Source of the DNA: Siphonodentalium dalli | Taxonomy: Eukaryota > Mollusca > Scaphopoda > Gadilida > Siphonodentaliidae | Assembly (NCBI GenBank): GCA_032622095.1 | Contig: CP136068.1 | Coordinates: 150,425,365 to 150,489,364 of the forward strand | DNA length: 64,000 nt | Direction: 5' to 3' | In this document: positions 22,224 to 33,090 of the stretch, piece after piece | Layout of the letters: the number at the start of each line of letters is the position of its first letter | Position numbering within the stretch: position 1 is the stretch's first letter | Made by a program: the position numbers and the translations under genes | Notes under the pieces: generated by a model | The model's database searches: none | What the model saw: the letters and a program-made list of their open reading frames with translations, nothing else | What the model was told of the DNA's origin: nothing

Positions 22224-22793
22224 TCTCATATATATTTTGAAGACCTCTGTCTGTATGTTTGTCTGTCTGTCTGTATGTTTGTCTGTATGTTTGTCATTAA
22301 TACAAATCTACGATTCTCGACAGATCGGGACGAAACTTGGTGCGTGTGTGTAGTTTGACCAGGCGGTGGACGTTGTCGTATTGGCGAGTCCGTGCGATCC
22401 CGCTTCGCGCATGCGCAGACGAGATCTCGGAAACGAGTGGAGCTATCGACTTGAAATTTGCTATGTGAATGTATCTTGCCCCGGATATGAAATTTATCGG
22501 GCCGCCGAGCCCGTGCGACGCCAGCTTCGCGCATGCGCAGACGAGATCTCGGAAACGGGTGGAGCTATCGACTTGAAATTTGGTATGTGAATGTATCTTG
22601 CCCCGGATACGAATTTTATCGGGTCGCCGAGCCCGTGCGACGCCAGCTTCGCGCATGCGCAGACGAGATCTCGGAAACGGGTGGAGCTATCGACTTGAAA
22701 TGCATGCGAAGACCAGATCTCGGAAACGGGTGGAGCTATCGACTTGAAATTTGGTTTTTGAATAGCCCGGACAACGTCGGGCTCATCGGCTAG
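22224..22793 (+). mobile_element. Helitron-like non-autonomous element A
   Basis: Starts TC (TCTCATATATATTTTGAAG) after host A and ends CATCGGCTAG before host T, the A|TC...CTAG|T arrangement of Helitrons. Just before the 3' end AGCCCG and CGGGCT form the expected hairpin. The interior has a (CTGT)n tract and 2-3 copies of a ~121-bp repeat marked by GCATGCGCAGACGAGATCTC. No Rep/helicase ORF; the frames here are shadows of the repeat. Confidence 0.88.
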
Positions 22794-23590
22794 TATAATA
22801 TATGGCACTCCTTCGTGTTTTGATAAATTTCGTTCACATTAAACCACTATGCATGCATTCTGGTGTTAAAAGCGAAATATGCCTGTTTCATCACTTGATC
22901 GGAGGCAATTATAACTACTATGTTGAGAAATGGGCAATAGTATCTACACATTGTTCGCATTCATATCGCTTATAATTTTACTGAGATGTTGTCTTGGTTT
23001 TTCTCTTCCTCACGTTGTGCCATTTCGAAAATCTCAATTATGTCACCAAACTTATTATGCATAAATATACATACCGGCCAATCTGAGTCTATACAATGTG
23101 CGCATAATATATACCGATATGCATGCGATTGTGGTCGGTTAGTGCTCGCGAATTAGTCATAATACGTTGGCAAATACAAATGGCAAATATGATAGATTAG
23201 GTCAATCACATCATCGACAACGTGTGTCCTTAACGCAAAATACGAAGATACCTTAATCGTTCAGTCGCTACCAAATAAACTGCCTGGTTTAGGGTGCATT
23301 TACATTGCTATAGAAATGTATACAGATCTGTATGAAGTCACGTGTCGCGCATTACTGTGATCACAACATGATTACTAATAGTGAACGCGCGCTCATCAGT
23401 ACTCTGGTAATTGACAATTCACTGCGAGTCGTGTCAGTTTAGGCCAGACATAAAAATGTATCAACTATCAACAGATAACAGCGATTTGGTATGTGCCGCA
23501 GGTATTTAAAGTGTATCCTTATACCACTTGATAATGGTTCGAAGAAAGAATGAAAATCATGCAGTTACCCCACAACACCCTTTATTTGAC
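22794..23590. other. Non-coding stretch
   Basis: No gene or repeat recognised. Confidence 0.4.
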
Positions 23591-24015
23591 CAAATGTAGT
23601 AAAATTTTCAACTGATGACAATTCCAATGACAATGTTGACCAGTGTAGGACAATATTGTTTTCTTAAATTACATGCAGTTTTTATATATAGCTGTTGGAC
23701 AATAAATATGATGATAATGACTGGCCACGGGGAGGGACCAGGTCACAATCTTTCCAAGTGTTGGACATTTCCAACACTACACCCGCCCCTATATGATAAG
23801 GTTGGAAAATTTCCAGCTGATGGCCATTCCAGCTCAAAATTTTGATAAAAAGTAGGAAATTATGCAAATATTGGTCCGAAAACAATACCCCCCCCCCCAA
23901 ATAGAATGTTTGAAAATCAAACAACAAGATCATTTTAATTCTATTGCTGGTTTGGAAATTACAACTAATGTTGTGTCAGGTATGAAATATCCAACCGTTG
24001 AACAAGTTGCCACGT
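23590..24015 (+). repeat. Interspersed repeat, TTTCCAAC family
   Basis: Related to 30408-30600 and 30998-31520. Shared landmarks are GGCCACGGGGAGGGACCAGG, AGTGTTGGACATTTCCAAC, GGTTGGAAAATTTCCA and ATGCAAATATTGGTCC. Same orientation in all copies. Confidence 0.75.
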
Positions 24016-24365
24016 CCCTATCCGTGTTCAATATTCGAAATACACGGGTTGAAATGACAACGAAAACTAAAACACATTCGCCATGCACGAGTAACAATTA
24101 ATCAAAACTGATTTGCCTGTCGCAATGCTTCGGCGTTGACCGTGACGTATAGCGGACACGATTTTTGCTCACACGAACTAATACCGTTTTCTTTCTGTGT
24201 GCATTTCTATATCAACCCGTTTACATCAGTCTGCGTGTAGATCTATGTACATTTCTATAGCAATGTAAATGCACCCTTATACAATAAACCCACTTGGTGA
24301 ATACGGCCCCTATTTTCAATAAGGTTGCTGAGTATGTCGGCTCCGCTATATATGTCATGGCAACC

Positions 24366-24640
24366 AAGGTATTACCAGAGGTAAATAGATAATTTATAGA
24401 TAGATCATTTATTGGCAAAAGTGCATTCATTATACAAGAATACAGGAGATACAAAAATAATCATAAATAGGATTGAATCGTCATGTGCATAAGATCAGTT
24501 ACTTGCCCAGTTGAGGGTCAGTAAGATATGGATATATGACAATCCACATCATGCTGACTCCCAAATGGGGTGCACTCAGCCTGCGGTTGGCACAATGTCG
24601 TTCGTGGCTGTCTTCCTGCTGACCCCATCATAATATGTAT
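24366..24640 (-). mobile_element. LINE 3' end fragment
   Basis: On the minus strand it contains GGGGTCAGCAGGAAGACAGC followed by an A/T-rich tail ending in (TAGA)n-like repeats. The fragment at 43016-43158 shares AGCAGGAAGACAGCC. This fits the 3' UTR of CR1/L2-type non-LTR elements. No coding portion is retained. Confidence 0.55.
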
Positions 24641-24871
24641 TGTGTCAACTCCGGTTATGTCAACGATTAAATGTGATATAGTTAGTATATAGCAGACACA
24701 TGTATATGCTCTTCTTTGACGGACCCGATGGGGTGTGGCATGTGGTCTCGCGGGTTTCTTAAATACAGACATTTATGTAAACCAAGGTTGCCCTCATTTT
24801 CGAAGAAACCCGCCAGGCCAGTTGATGTAAATGATATCAAGCAGCTTAGTGCATGGAATGCAAGCAAAACC

Positions 24872-26036
24872 AATAACATGACAATATGACGGACGAATTA
24901 AAGCATGCATGTTGGTGCTATTTCTACGAAGTCTCTCAATATTTATTCCATTTGAGTTGTTTTATCCTATTCATTTGATAAAGGAATACACGTTATCTCT
25001 ATATATTTTGAAGACCTCTGTCTGTCGGTCTATTTGTCTGTCTGTCATTAATACAAATCTACGATTCTCGACCGATCGGGACGAAACTTGGTACGATTGT
25101 GTAGTTTGACCAGGCGGTGGACGTTGTCGTATTGGTGATCCCGTGCGGCGCCCGCTTTGCGCATGCGCAGACGAGATCTCGGAAACGGGTGGAGCTATCG
25201 ACTTGAAATTTGCTATGTGAATGTATCTTGCCCCGGATACGAATTTTATCGGGTCGCCGAGCCCGTGAAATGCCAGCTTCGCGCATGCGCAGACGAGATA
25301 TCGGAAACGGGTGGAGCTATCAACTTGAAATTTGGTATGTGAATGTATCTTGCCCCGGATACGAATTTTATCGGGTCGCCGAGCCCGTGCGACGCCATCT
25401 TCGCACATACGCAGACGAGATCTCGGAAACGGGTGGAGCTATCGACTGGAAATAACATGACAATATGACGGACGAATTAAAGCATGCATGTTGGTGCTAT
25501 TTCTACGAAGTCTCTCAATATTTATTCCATTTGAGTTGTTTTATCCTATTCATTCGATAAAGGAATACACGTTATCTCTATATATTTTGAAGACCTCTGT
25601 CTGTCGGTCTATTTGTCTGTCTGTCTGTCATTAATACAAATCTACGATTCTCGACCGATCGGGACGAAACTTGGTACGTGTGTGTAGTTTGACCAGGCGG
25701 TGGACGTTGTCGTATTGGTGATCCCGTGCGGCGCCCGCTTTGCGCATGCGCAGACGAGATCTCGGAAACGGGTGGAGCTATCGACTTGAAATTTGCTATG
25801 TGAATGTATCTTGCCCCGGATACGAATTTTATCGGGTCGCCGAGCCCGTGAAATGCCAGCTTCGCGCATGCGCAGACGAGATATCGGAAACGGGCGGAGC
25901 TATCAACTTGAAATTTGGTATGTGAATGTATCTTGCCCCGGATACGAATTGTATCGGGTCGCCGAGCCCGTGCGACGCCATCTTCGCACATACGCAGACG
26001 AGATCTCGGAAACGGGTGGAGCTATCGACTGGAAAT
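24872..26036 (+). repeat. Tandem segmental duplication, ~580-bp unit, two copies
   Basis: Unit 1 (24872-25452) and unit 2 (25451-26036) are almost identical. Each holds 124 bp of non-Helitron flank (AACATGACAATATGACGGAC...) plus the first ~455 bp of a Helitron-like element. The junction GGAAATAACATG shows a 3-base AAT overlap between the end of unit 1 and the start of unit 2. Unit 2 has a 4-bp CTGT expansion and a few substitutions. Confidence 0.88.
24996..25450 (+). mobile_element. Helitron-like element, 3'-truncated copy
   Basis: Begins TCTCTATATATTTTGAAG after host A, but stops before the 3' hairpin because the tandem duplication joins here. It is the 5' part of the same element that is complete at 25575-26079. 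Confidence 0.85.
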
Positions 26037-26079
26037 TTGGTTTTTGAATAGCCCGGACAACGTCGGGCTCATCGGCTAG
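25575..26079 (+). mobile_element. Helitron-like element B, complete
   Basis: TC start at 25575, CTAG end at 26076-26079, preceded by the AGCCCG...CGGGCT hairpin. Three ~117-121-bp internal repeats. The next element starts immediately after. Confidence 0.88.
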
Positions 26080-27066
26080 TCTCAAATATATTTTGAAGAC
26101 CTCTGTTTGTATGTTTGTATGTATGTTTGTCTGTCTGTCATTTATACAAATCTACGATTCTCGATCGATCGGGACGAAACTTGGTACGTGTGTGTAGTTT
26201 GACCAGGCGGTAGACGTTGTCGTATTGACGAGCCCGTGCGGCGGCCGCTTCGCGCATGCGCAGACGAGATCTCGGAAACGGGTGGAGCTATCGACTTGAA
26301 ATTTGCTATGTGAATGTATCTTGCCCCGGATACGAATTTTATCGGGTCGCCGAGCCCGTGCGACGCCAGCTTCGCGCATGCGCAGACCAGATCTCGGAAG
26401 ATTCTCAACCGATCGGGACGAAACTTGGTACGTGTGTGTAGTTTGACCAGGCGGTCAATATGAGCTCATCAGATTTCAGATCCGATATCAACTTTTCACG
26501 TGCCGAGGTCAAATCTGTTTTTACGCCGTTTTGCGCTAATATATTTCAGTTCGGTGCTCACAAATCGATTCGATATAGCGCGAATAATAAATTGCCAGTC
26601 ATATAATTTGCACGGTTAGAATCTGTGGCGCTTCCTCTTTCCAACGATGTATCACACGCCTGTGTCCGTTTAAGGTTTCTACCTTAATTATCGGGAAGAA
26701 CGCAGGACCATGCTTCAGTGATCGAAAAACATTCCGTAAATATATTACGCCGTCGAGAGATCGTGACGTGTCGCGTTTAACTCTTAACCGGCCGATGTCG
26801 CGTTAACTCATCACCGGCCGATGTATCCGCAAATGACACTGGGCAATATATATATATCGGAAACGTGTGGATCTATCGTCTTGAAATTTGGTATGTGAAT
26901 GTATCTTGCCCCGGATACGAATTTTATCGGGTCGCCGAGCCCGTGCGACGCCAGCTTCGCACATGCGCAGACCAGATCTCGGAAACGGGTAGAGCTATCG
27001 ACTGGAAATTTGGTTTTTGAATAGCCCGGACAACGTCGCCCGGACAATGTCGGGCTCATCGGCTAG
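26080..27066 (+). mobile_element. Helitron-like element C, with unrelated internal segment
   Basis: Begins TCTCAAATATATTTTGAAG directly after CTAG of element B, and ends CATCGGCTAG at 27063-27066 with a partly duplicated hairpin (CCCGGACAACGTCGCCCGGACAATG region). The 5' module recurs in part at 26400-26452. Positions 26453 to about 26868 match no other Helitron copy here and may be captured or inserted DNA; they hold a ~27-bp repeat with CCGGCCGATGT. Confidence 0.8.
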
Positions 27067-27417
27067 TCTATTATATATTTTGGAACTTCTGTCTGTCTGT
27101 GTGTATGTATGTATGTATGTATGTATATATGTATGTATGTATGTAGGTGTGTATGTATGTATGTATGTATGTGTCTTATAGACTCGAAAACTGCTCGACC
27201 GATCCGACTCAAATTTGGTATGTATATAGGCCTACGTCGGTCCCTGGAATAATATGCGAGAGACCAATTTCACGTGCGACCGTGTCCTTAACCTTAACCT
27301 CGCTAATATACATTCATATAGACATGTGTCTGGACCGATCGAACAACAGTCTGCCCAGACGGAGGCGATCACAAAGAAATCCTTAATAGCCCGGACGAAG
27401 TCGGATACATCAGCTAG
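27067..27417 (+). mobile_element. Helitron-like element D, second subfamily
   Basis: Starts TCTATTATATATTTTGGAAC immediately after the CTAG of element C. Ends CATCAGCTAG with hairpin region AGCCCGGACGAAGTCGG. It contains a long (GTAT)n microsatellite. It resembles the minus-strand element at 58533-59350 more than A-C. Confidence 0.85.
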
Positions 27418-27901
27418 TTTACAACAAACATGCATATATAAAGAACTACTTCACCTGACTGCCCACAACCCCGCGGATTTATATTGCAGCGTGATCTGAT
27501 TCCCGTGGTCCGAGAAGGTGTCCAACGTCGACCAACAAGTCCACTCGACCACATACTAGTTCCTGGGCGGAACCGAAGCACACCATGTCCTGAACATAAT
27601 CCACACAGCAGAGAAGCTACTTGAACACAAATCAAGAATCGACACGCCATCGATATATTTATCGGAACTATATCAGTCATAAATTGTATCTGCATAAAAG
27701 TGACCCAAGGACGATGTGACCGAATATATATAGATATAAGTAGGTCCATTAATAGCAACATCACTCAAAATATGTAACGTTTGTTTTATTTATAAATGTT
27801 ATGAGGTATTTCCTCAATCAATCATATATATATAGACACGACACACACAAATCTAGGTTTATTGCGTCAAAAATCCTCGCATACTGCTATATAGTCCGGA
27901 G

Positions 27902-27995
27902 CTGATAGGGTATACCCCAGTTCCTCCCCCAGGAAGTAACGTCACCCCACTAAGTTTCTTCCTTATTATGTCCCTCAACTTTTAAGCATTGTCAC
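27902..27995 (+). repeat. Fragment related to the end of the 12072-17085 element
   Basis: Shares GTCACCCCACTAAGTTTCTT and CCTTATTATGTCCCTCAACT with the left arm near 12110-12165, with moderate divergence. Confidence 0.7.
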
Positions 27996-28149
27996 ACCTA
28001 CCATTCGAATTTCCTTCCGACTATTTGGCCGACAGGGCCGCTCTCTGGCTAAACGTTGTTTTTTCGAGAGGGTCCTAAGTTTATGTAGGATAGAACGAGA
28101 ATAAACAGGGGTGAATGCCAAATAATGCATCTACCCTGTAGTGTGGTTA

Positions 28150-28225
28150 TGTATATATATCTTTATTGCCTCCTTTTGGGAGAGCAGATATTTACATGAG
28201 TTATAATATATATACAGTGTAACAA
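28150..28225 (-). mobile_element. Possible LINE 3' tail fragment
   Basis: ATCTTTATTGCCTCCTTTTG and GGGAGAGCAGATATTTACAT, similar to 21494-21580. Orientation inferred from the A/T tail. Confidence 0.3.
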
Positions 28226-28811
28226 GATGTGTAACATCATCTCTGAAACAGACCATGCATTATCAGAATAATTTAGATAGACTAGCAACCTGACACACAC
28301 AATCAAGAGTACATGTTCGTGTATTTATGTAAAATGCTGGAAAACATGGGCCGAATTGGTGTTTGTGGGGTTTGCCGCCTGAAGATACGGCCAATCTTAA
28401 ACTATACCGTGTACGATACTTGTTGCAATATTGGCATATCATTATATTTATTGGCGAATTGTAATGATCTTACAAATGTCCGATCATAGCTAGCCAATGC
28501 ATTTAATAGATTGTCCGTTTGGTTGGCAAGCGGCCAATCCTAATTTTGTAATGCCATCGTCAACAGATTGCCGTAAATTGTAAAATCTGAGACCGATTTC
28601 CAAAATTCACGGTAAATATTCCCTGATTTAGTGTTTGCCCTTCCCCCTTGTTTGTCATTCATAGCTTATCAAACACGCGATCATATTTTCTATGAAATTG
28701 TCCACCTTTCTGCGGTTTGTTGATGTTTTGACACGAGGCTTCGGATGTCTTGGGTAAACGCTATAATAAACCGTCATTATTATTGTTAGATTCTGCCGCA
28801 GAATGTAGTAA

Positions 28812-28980
28812 AACTGCCTGTACATGTGTGTAAACTGCCTTTACATGTGTGTAAACTGCCTGTACATGTGTGTAAACTGCCTGTACTTGTGTGTAAACTG
28901 CCTGTACATGTGTGTAAACTGTCTGTACATGTGTGTAAACTGCCTGTACATGTGTGTAAACTGCCTGTACATGTGTGTGC
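28812..28980 (+). repeat. Minisatellite, 21-bp unit, 8 copies
   Basis: Unit AACTGCCTGTACATGTGTGTA, nearly invariant. The length is a multiple of three and stop-free in several frames, which explains four overlapping open frames on both strands. None is taken as coding. Confidence 0.95.
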
Positions 28981-29092
28981 GGATCCCCCGTATGGGTCTA
29001 TACATCCCATCCACAGTCGAGCGTGCGTCTTGTCGCGGCAACCTTTAAAGGTATTCAATCCGATTCGATGGTCCCCATATCATCAGATTCCA

Positions 29093-29465
29093 ACACAACG
29101 TTTTTTTTAAATGCCGCTGCAGTTATCAGAATCTATTACCCAAAAATAATGCCAACCACAGTAAACGATAGTATAAAATTGCCCAAAACCTGTTATTTAT
29201 CAACATTTTGTTCAACGAAATTTTGCCGGTTTGTCAAATATCTGACACAAAAAAGCCACTTGATTTTAGAGTTATCCATCTTCATCCGCAATTTGGTCCG
29301 AGACCGTCATCTCGTCGACTTTTTACTGGGCCACTAAATATTATCGGTGATGAAAAATAATATATTTCAAAAATAGATATCTGGTGGGTTCCTCGACTCG
29401 AAAACAATATTTTTGACCCCCGAAGCCAAGGAAATAATAATTTGCGAGCGTTAATTCGGATTATT
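29093..29465 (+). repeat. Interspersed repeat R, copy 1
   Basis: About 370 bp, strongly similar to 54549-54948 (shared AACCTGTTATTTATCAACAT, CGAAATTTTGCCGGTTTGTC, GAGCGTTAATTCGGA). Part of its 3' half recurs inverted at 45095-45260. No coding potential. Confidence 0.85.
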
Positions 29466-29830
29466 GAATCTTTAATATGTAAGGTTGGAATTTGGGTATG
29501 CGACCCGGGAAGGTTTGAAAAGAGCTGTCAGCCCTCTCCCACAACCATTTTGGCTATGTTGTAAAACCGCTAACGAGCGTATGCATGGTTTGTGAGTAAA
29601 TTCATATCTGCCCATATACAGTAGGTGTTTGTCTACTGTGTATGGGGAGTATGCCACACACCAAGAAGCAAAGCCCCACCCCCACCATTCCGGACATGGT
29701 CGGACGATAGTGATTAACCTTGCTTCATTTGTGAATTGTGTATATATCGCATTGGATATAATTTAAGTCATGAATTATTGTAATCTAGTCCACTGGTTGT
29801 CGTAGTCTGTCATTTTCCGGGCTTATATTA
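29466..29830. other. Non-coding stretch
   Basis: No gene or repeat recognised. Confidence 0.4.
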
Positions 29831-29831
29831 C

Positions 29832-29956
29832 GGGTGCAATGCTACGGGGAGGGTGCAATGCTACGGGGAGGGTGCAATGCTACGGGGAGGGTGCAATGCT
29901 ACGGGGAGGGTGCAATGCTACGGGGAGGGTGCAATGCTACGGGGAGGGTGCAATGC
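29832..29956 (+). repeat. Minisatellite, 19-bp unit, ~6.5 copies
   Basis: GTGCAATGCTACGGGGAGG repeats exactly, with GTGCAATG at 29834, 29853, 29872, 29891, 29910, 29929 and 29948. Confidence 0.95.
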
Positions 29957-30407
29957 CAACCAGTTGACTTAAGTTCGGTCGGGGCTTCCCGTCTCGTGAT
30001 GGTACAGTGCTATTGTATGATATTGTATGAACGGTAGCTCACTGCAGAGCTTTTTATCGGCCAAAGCGATCTCCAATCCACCCGCCCGGAGATTGCCACA
30101 GGTGTCCAAGGACGTGGCTAGAGGGTCTCCGTTGCGGGGGTGTCCACCTTGGGAAATTCCAACTGCACCCCCCCCCCTTGAAAAATATCAGATCAAAAGT
30201 TTTGCATAATTCCATTTGCACCCCCCTTGCACCTCATACATCATGCAGTGCTCAGGCCTACTATCCTATATATTTATAAACCATTGTTCTATATTTGCGG
30301 TATGAGAGCATTCAGATGTTTTAACCTGAAAAATTGAGTAAATCCTAACATCAACTCCAGACAATGGCACATGGCTACGGACAAGAGACCAGGACACACC
30401 GGGCTGA

Positions 30408-30600
30408 CCATGATTGTTCGGCCCTGTGTGAGAAAATTTTGAAAACTATACAAGAAAATCGCAAATCCTAGCATCTAGACTGGCTTCAACTGAAGCTTTC
30501 CTATAGTGTTGGAAATTTCAAACCTCATATTCCCCTCAGGTTGCAAAATTCTCCAACTGATGACCATTTCAGTCCACAAGTTTGATCAAATGTAGTTAAA
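30408..30600 (+). repeat. TTTCCAAC family repeat, diverged copy
   Basis: AAGAAAATCGCAAATCCTAG and CAACTGATGACCATTTCAGT recur at 31020-31150 and 31300. Confidence 0.65.
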
Positions 30601-30614
30601 TATTTAAGAAATGG

Positions 30615-30751
30615 ATGTTGATTTGCTTGCGTTCCATAGAGTATGGATGCAAGTTGGTCTGACATTTTGTGTGGAACGCGAAAGCGTTCCACACATGAAA
30701 ATGTCAGACCAACTTGCATCCATACTCTATGGAATGCAACAAAATCAACAT
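30615..30751. mobile_element. Long hairpin (palindromic MITE), 137 bp
   Basis: Two near-perfect ~66-base arms with a tiny loop: left arm ATGTTGATTTGCTTGCG... and right arm ...GCAACAAAATCAACAT, centred on GAACGCGAAAGCGTTC. It sits at the edge of a TTTCCAAC repeat copy. Mirror-image frames on both strands are shadows. Confidence 0.85.
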
Positions 30752-30997
30752 TCATTACTTATATTTACACTCAACCGAGTCAACTGGCAGATTAAAAGAG
30801 TTTTAAGCGTCCATTTCCAACGTTATTATCGTTGCTCGGAGCAAGTTGCGTCTACACAAAAATGGATGGAAGTTGGGGTCAGCGCGCGACGTCATGTGAC
30901 GTAATTTCGACCAACCAACGTCCTGCATTCATGTTCCACAATAGGAATGCACTCGTGAGTGTAAATATTGTTTTGTTAAACTAATTAGCAGTTTTGT

Positions 30998-31520
30998 ATT
31001 GGCCACGGGGGAGGGACAATTTTGAAATCCGAACAAGAAAATCGCAAAATCCTAGCATCTATATATAGACTAGCCTCAAGCCTTCCTAGAGTTGGAAATT
31101 TCAAACATGACACCCCCACTTAGGTTGGAAAATTTCCAACTGATGACAATTCCAATGACACTGTTGACCAATATGACACTAATTTATCTTAAATTAACTA
31201 GCAGTTTTTGACTGGCCACGGGGGAGGGACCAGGACAAAAGATTTCCAAGTGTTGGAAATTTCCAACCTGTCACCCCCCCTAAGGTTGGAAAATTTCCAA
31301 CTGATGACCATTTCAGTCCAAAATGTTGACAAAAAATAGGAAAATATGCAAATATTGGTCCAAAAAACAATTAATTCCCCACAATAAATAATTTGAAAAT
31401 CAAACTACAAGAACATTTTCAACCTATTGTTGGTGTGAAATTTCCGACTAATGTTTTGGCAGGTATGAAATTTCCAACTGTTGAAATTTTGACCAAAGTT
31501 GGGGGGGGGGGTGAGACACC
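30998..31520 (+). repeat. TTTCCAAC family repeat, two tandem partial copies
   Basis: GGCCACGGGGGAGGGAC begins each copy (about 31000 and 31213). Both contain GGTTGGAAAATTTCCAAC and CAACTGATGAC. Ends in a G-run near 31501. Confidence 0.75.
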
Positions 31521-32156
31521 CCCCACAACCCCCCTGTCGCCACGTCTATGCAGGTGACTGACCGTGTATGTACCATTCATATAAATCGACAGATTGGGGT
31601 CGGACTAGATCAAATAGCATGGTTAAATACCACCTTTGCCTAACAATATTTAGCCAATTTATGATAATTATGTCATTAACACGAGCTGTTGCAGCTATAT
31701 TTTATTGACACGCACTACCTTGCTGCATCATGGGAAACCATTTCCATTGATATTTCAGTTGCAGACTGGATAATATATGTAGGGTCGGTACACGTCGATG
31801 GACCTGACCAACATCGGGACCAACGGTGGCGCAACATTAAAGACTCTGTGCCAATGCATTCTCTTATATATGTGAGTCGACCATTCTTTCTTACACTCTT
31901 TTACTTGTTATCAAATTTTCTTATACTCTTTAGCAATTTCATAATTTTTATAATTTTTTATAATTTTTTCTTACATTCTTTAACAATAATTTTATAATTG
32001 TTTTTATATTTTTTTCTTACATTCTATAACATTTTTATCATTTTTTCTTATTTTCTTTAACAATGTTATCATTTTTTCTTACATTCTTTATCAATGTTTA
32101 TCATTTTTTATTACACTCATATGCTCGATTTCCAAAGAAAACGCTCTTAATTACTG

Positions 32157-32530
32157 CTTTAGTGCGGCAAGAGTACCGTATACGACACTTTAGCCGGGCT
32201 GCTAAAGTACCGTATACGACACTCTAGCCGAACTGCTAAAGTACAGTATACGGCACTCTAGCCAAACTAATAAAGTACCGTATATGGCACTTTAGCCGAA
32301 TTGCTAAAGTACCGGGGCCTTATGCATACGACACTTAACCCAGCAAACTGCTAAGTACCGTGTTTGATCGGAGTATTTGGTTGGCATGTCAATATGCAGA
32401 TAATTCTGCGACGAACCCGCACAATTGACGTTGACGTCATTCTATGTACGTGCGTGCCAAGCAAAGAAATAATCTACGGTACTCTAGATAGCAGTTCGGC
32501 TAGAGTACCGTATACTACACTCTAGCCACT
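32157..32530 (+). repeat. Tandem/inverted repeat of AAAGTACCGTATACG units
   Basis: Units of about 43-50 bp with GCTAAAGTACCGTATACGAC and CACTCTAGCCGAACT recur at 32160-32350; a further inverted and direct pair lies at 32476-32525. The unit is itself partly palindromic. Confidence 0.8.
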
Positions 32531-32720
32531 CCGTAATTAAAAATAGTTATGTCACTAGTGAATTATGTCATTTCCCGTGACGTCATTGACGTTACGTCGC
32601 TTACTAATCTAGACTGAATTTTCGATAGTTGATCTTTCGCCACGTCGGGACTTTCAAGTATTAATTGTGTGTGTTTTACTCATATTTGGCAGACAAATTG
32701 ATGCAGAAGTGTAATAAATA

Positions 32721-32878
32721 GAGTAATCAATTAATTCCGAGAATCACGTTCAGTAATTCACTCGAGGCGAGAGACATTTGGGTAAGAAACTCGTGCGCTA
32801 ACGCGAACTCGTTTCTTACCGACGTCTCTCGCCTCTCGTGAATTATTTAACGTAATTCTCAGAACCAATTGATTACTC
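32721..32878. mobile_element. Palindromic MITE, 158 bp
   Basis: Left arm GAGTAATCAATTAATTCCGA..., right arm ...GAACCAATTGATTACTC. Nearly complementary throughout, with the inner stem GGTAAGAAACTCGTG / CGAACTCGTTTCTTACC. Confidence 0.8.
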
Positions 32879-33090
32879 TACCTTCTATTTCTTAATTCTT
32901 TAACAATTTTATTTAATTTTTTGTTCATTTTTTCTTAATTTTTTTTTTTTTAGCAATTATAAAAAATACTATAAAATTTGATAGGTCAATGCATTATCTT
33001 ATCCTTTGGTCGGCTAGCATATATAAGAGAATGCAATTGACAAAGGGTTTTCGCAAAAAATCAGAAAGTTCCCGTCATGAAAGGGTTACG

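Larger units (their letters stand above)
27418..28800. other. Non-coding stretch with two repeat fragments
   Basis: No gene. It contains a terminal fragment of the giant inverted-repeat element and a possible LINE tail, listed separately. Confidence 0.45.
31845..33090. mobile_element. Degraded double-palindrome MITE with expanded spacer and nested insert
   Basis: GTGCCAATGCATTCTCTTAT at 31850 is the left half of the 69-bp palindrome. A decayed second palindrome lies at about 32983-33040, followed by AAAGGGTT near 33080. Between them the AT-rich spacer (TTCTTACATTCTTTAACAAT) is iterated five or six times at about 31885-32120 and again near 32885-32960, with other repeats inserted at 32120-32885. 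Confidence 0.65.

Noticed and set aside
22226-26441. A family of Arg-rich proteins (MREAGVARARRPDKIRIRG and relatives) on both strands
   Set aside because: All are translations of the ~121-bp internal repeat of Helitron-like elements, open in several frames on both strands.
28812-28980. CRISPR-like array
   Set aside because: Units are contiguous with no unique spacers and the sequence is eukaryotic; the same applies to the 19-, 60- and 66-bp arrays.
28786-29058. Cys/Thr-rich repeat proteins such as LHTCTGS repeats
   Set aside because: By-product of the 21-bp minisatellite.
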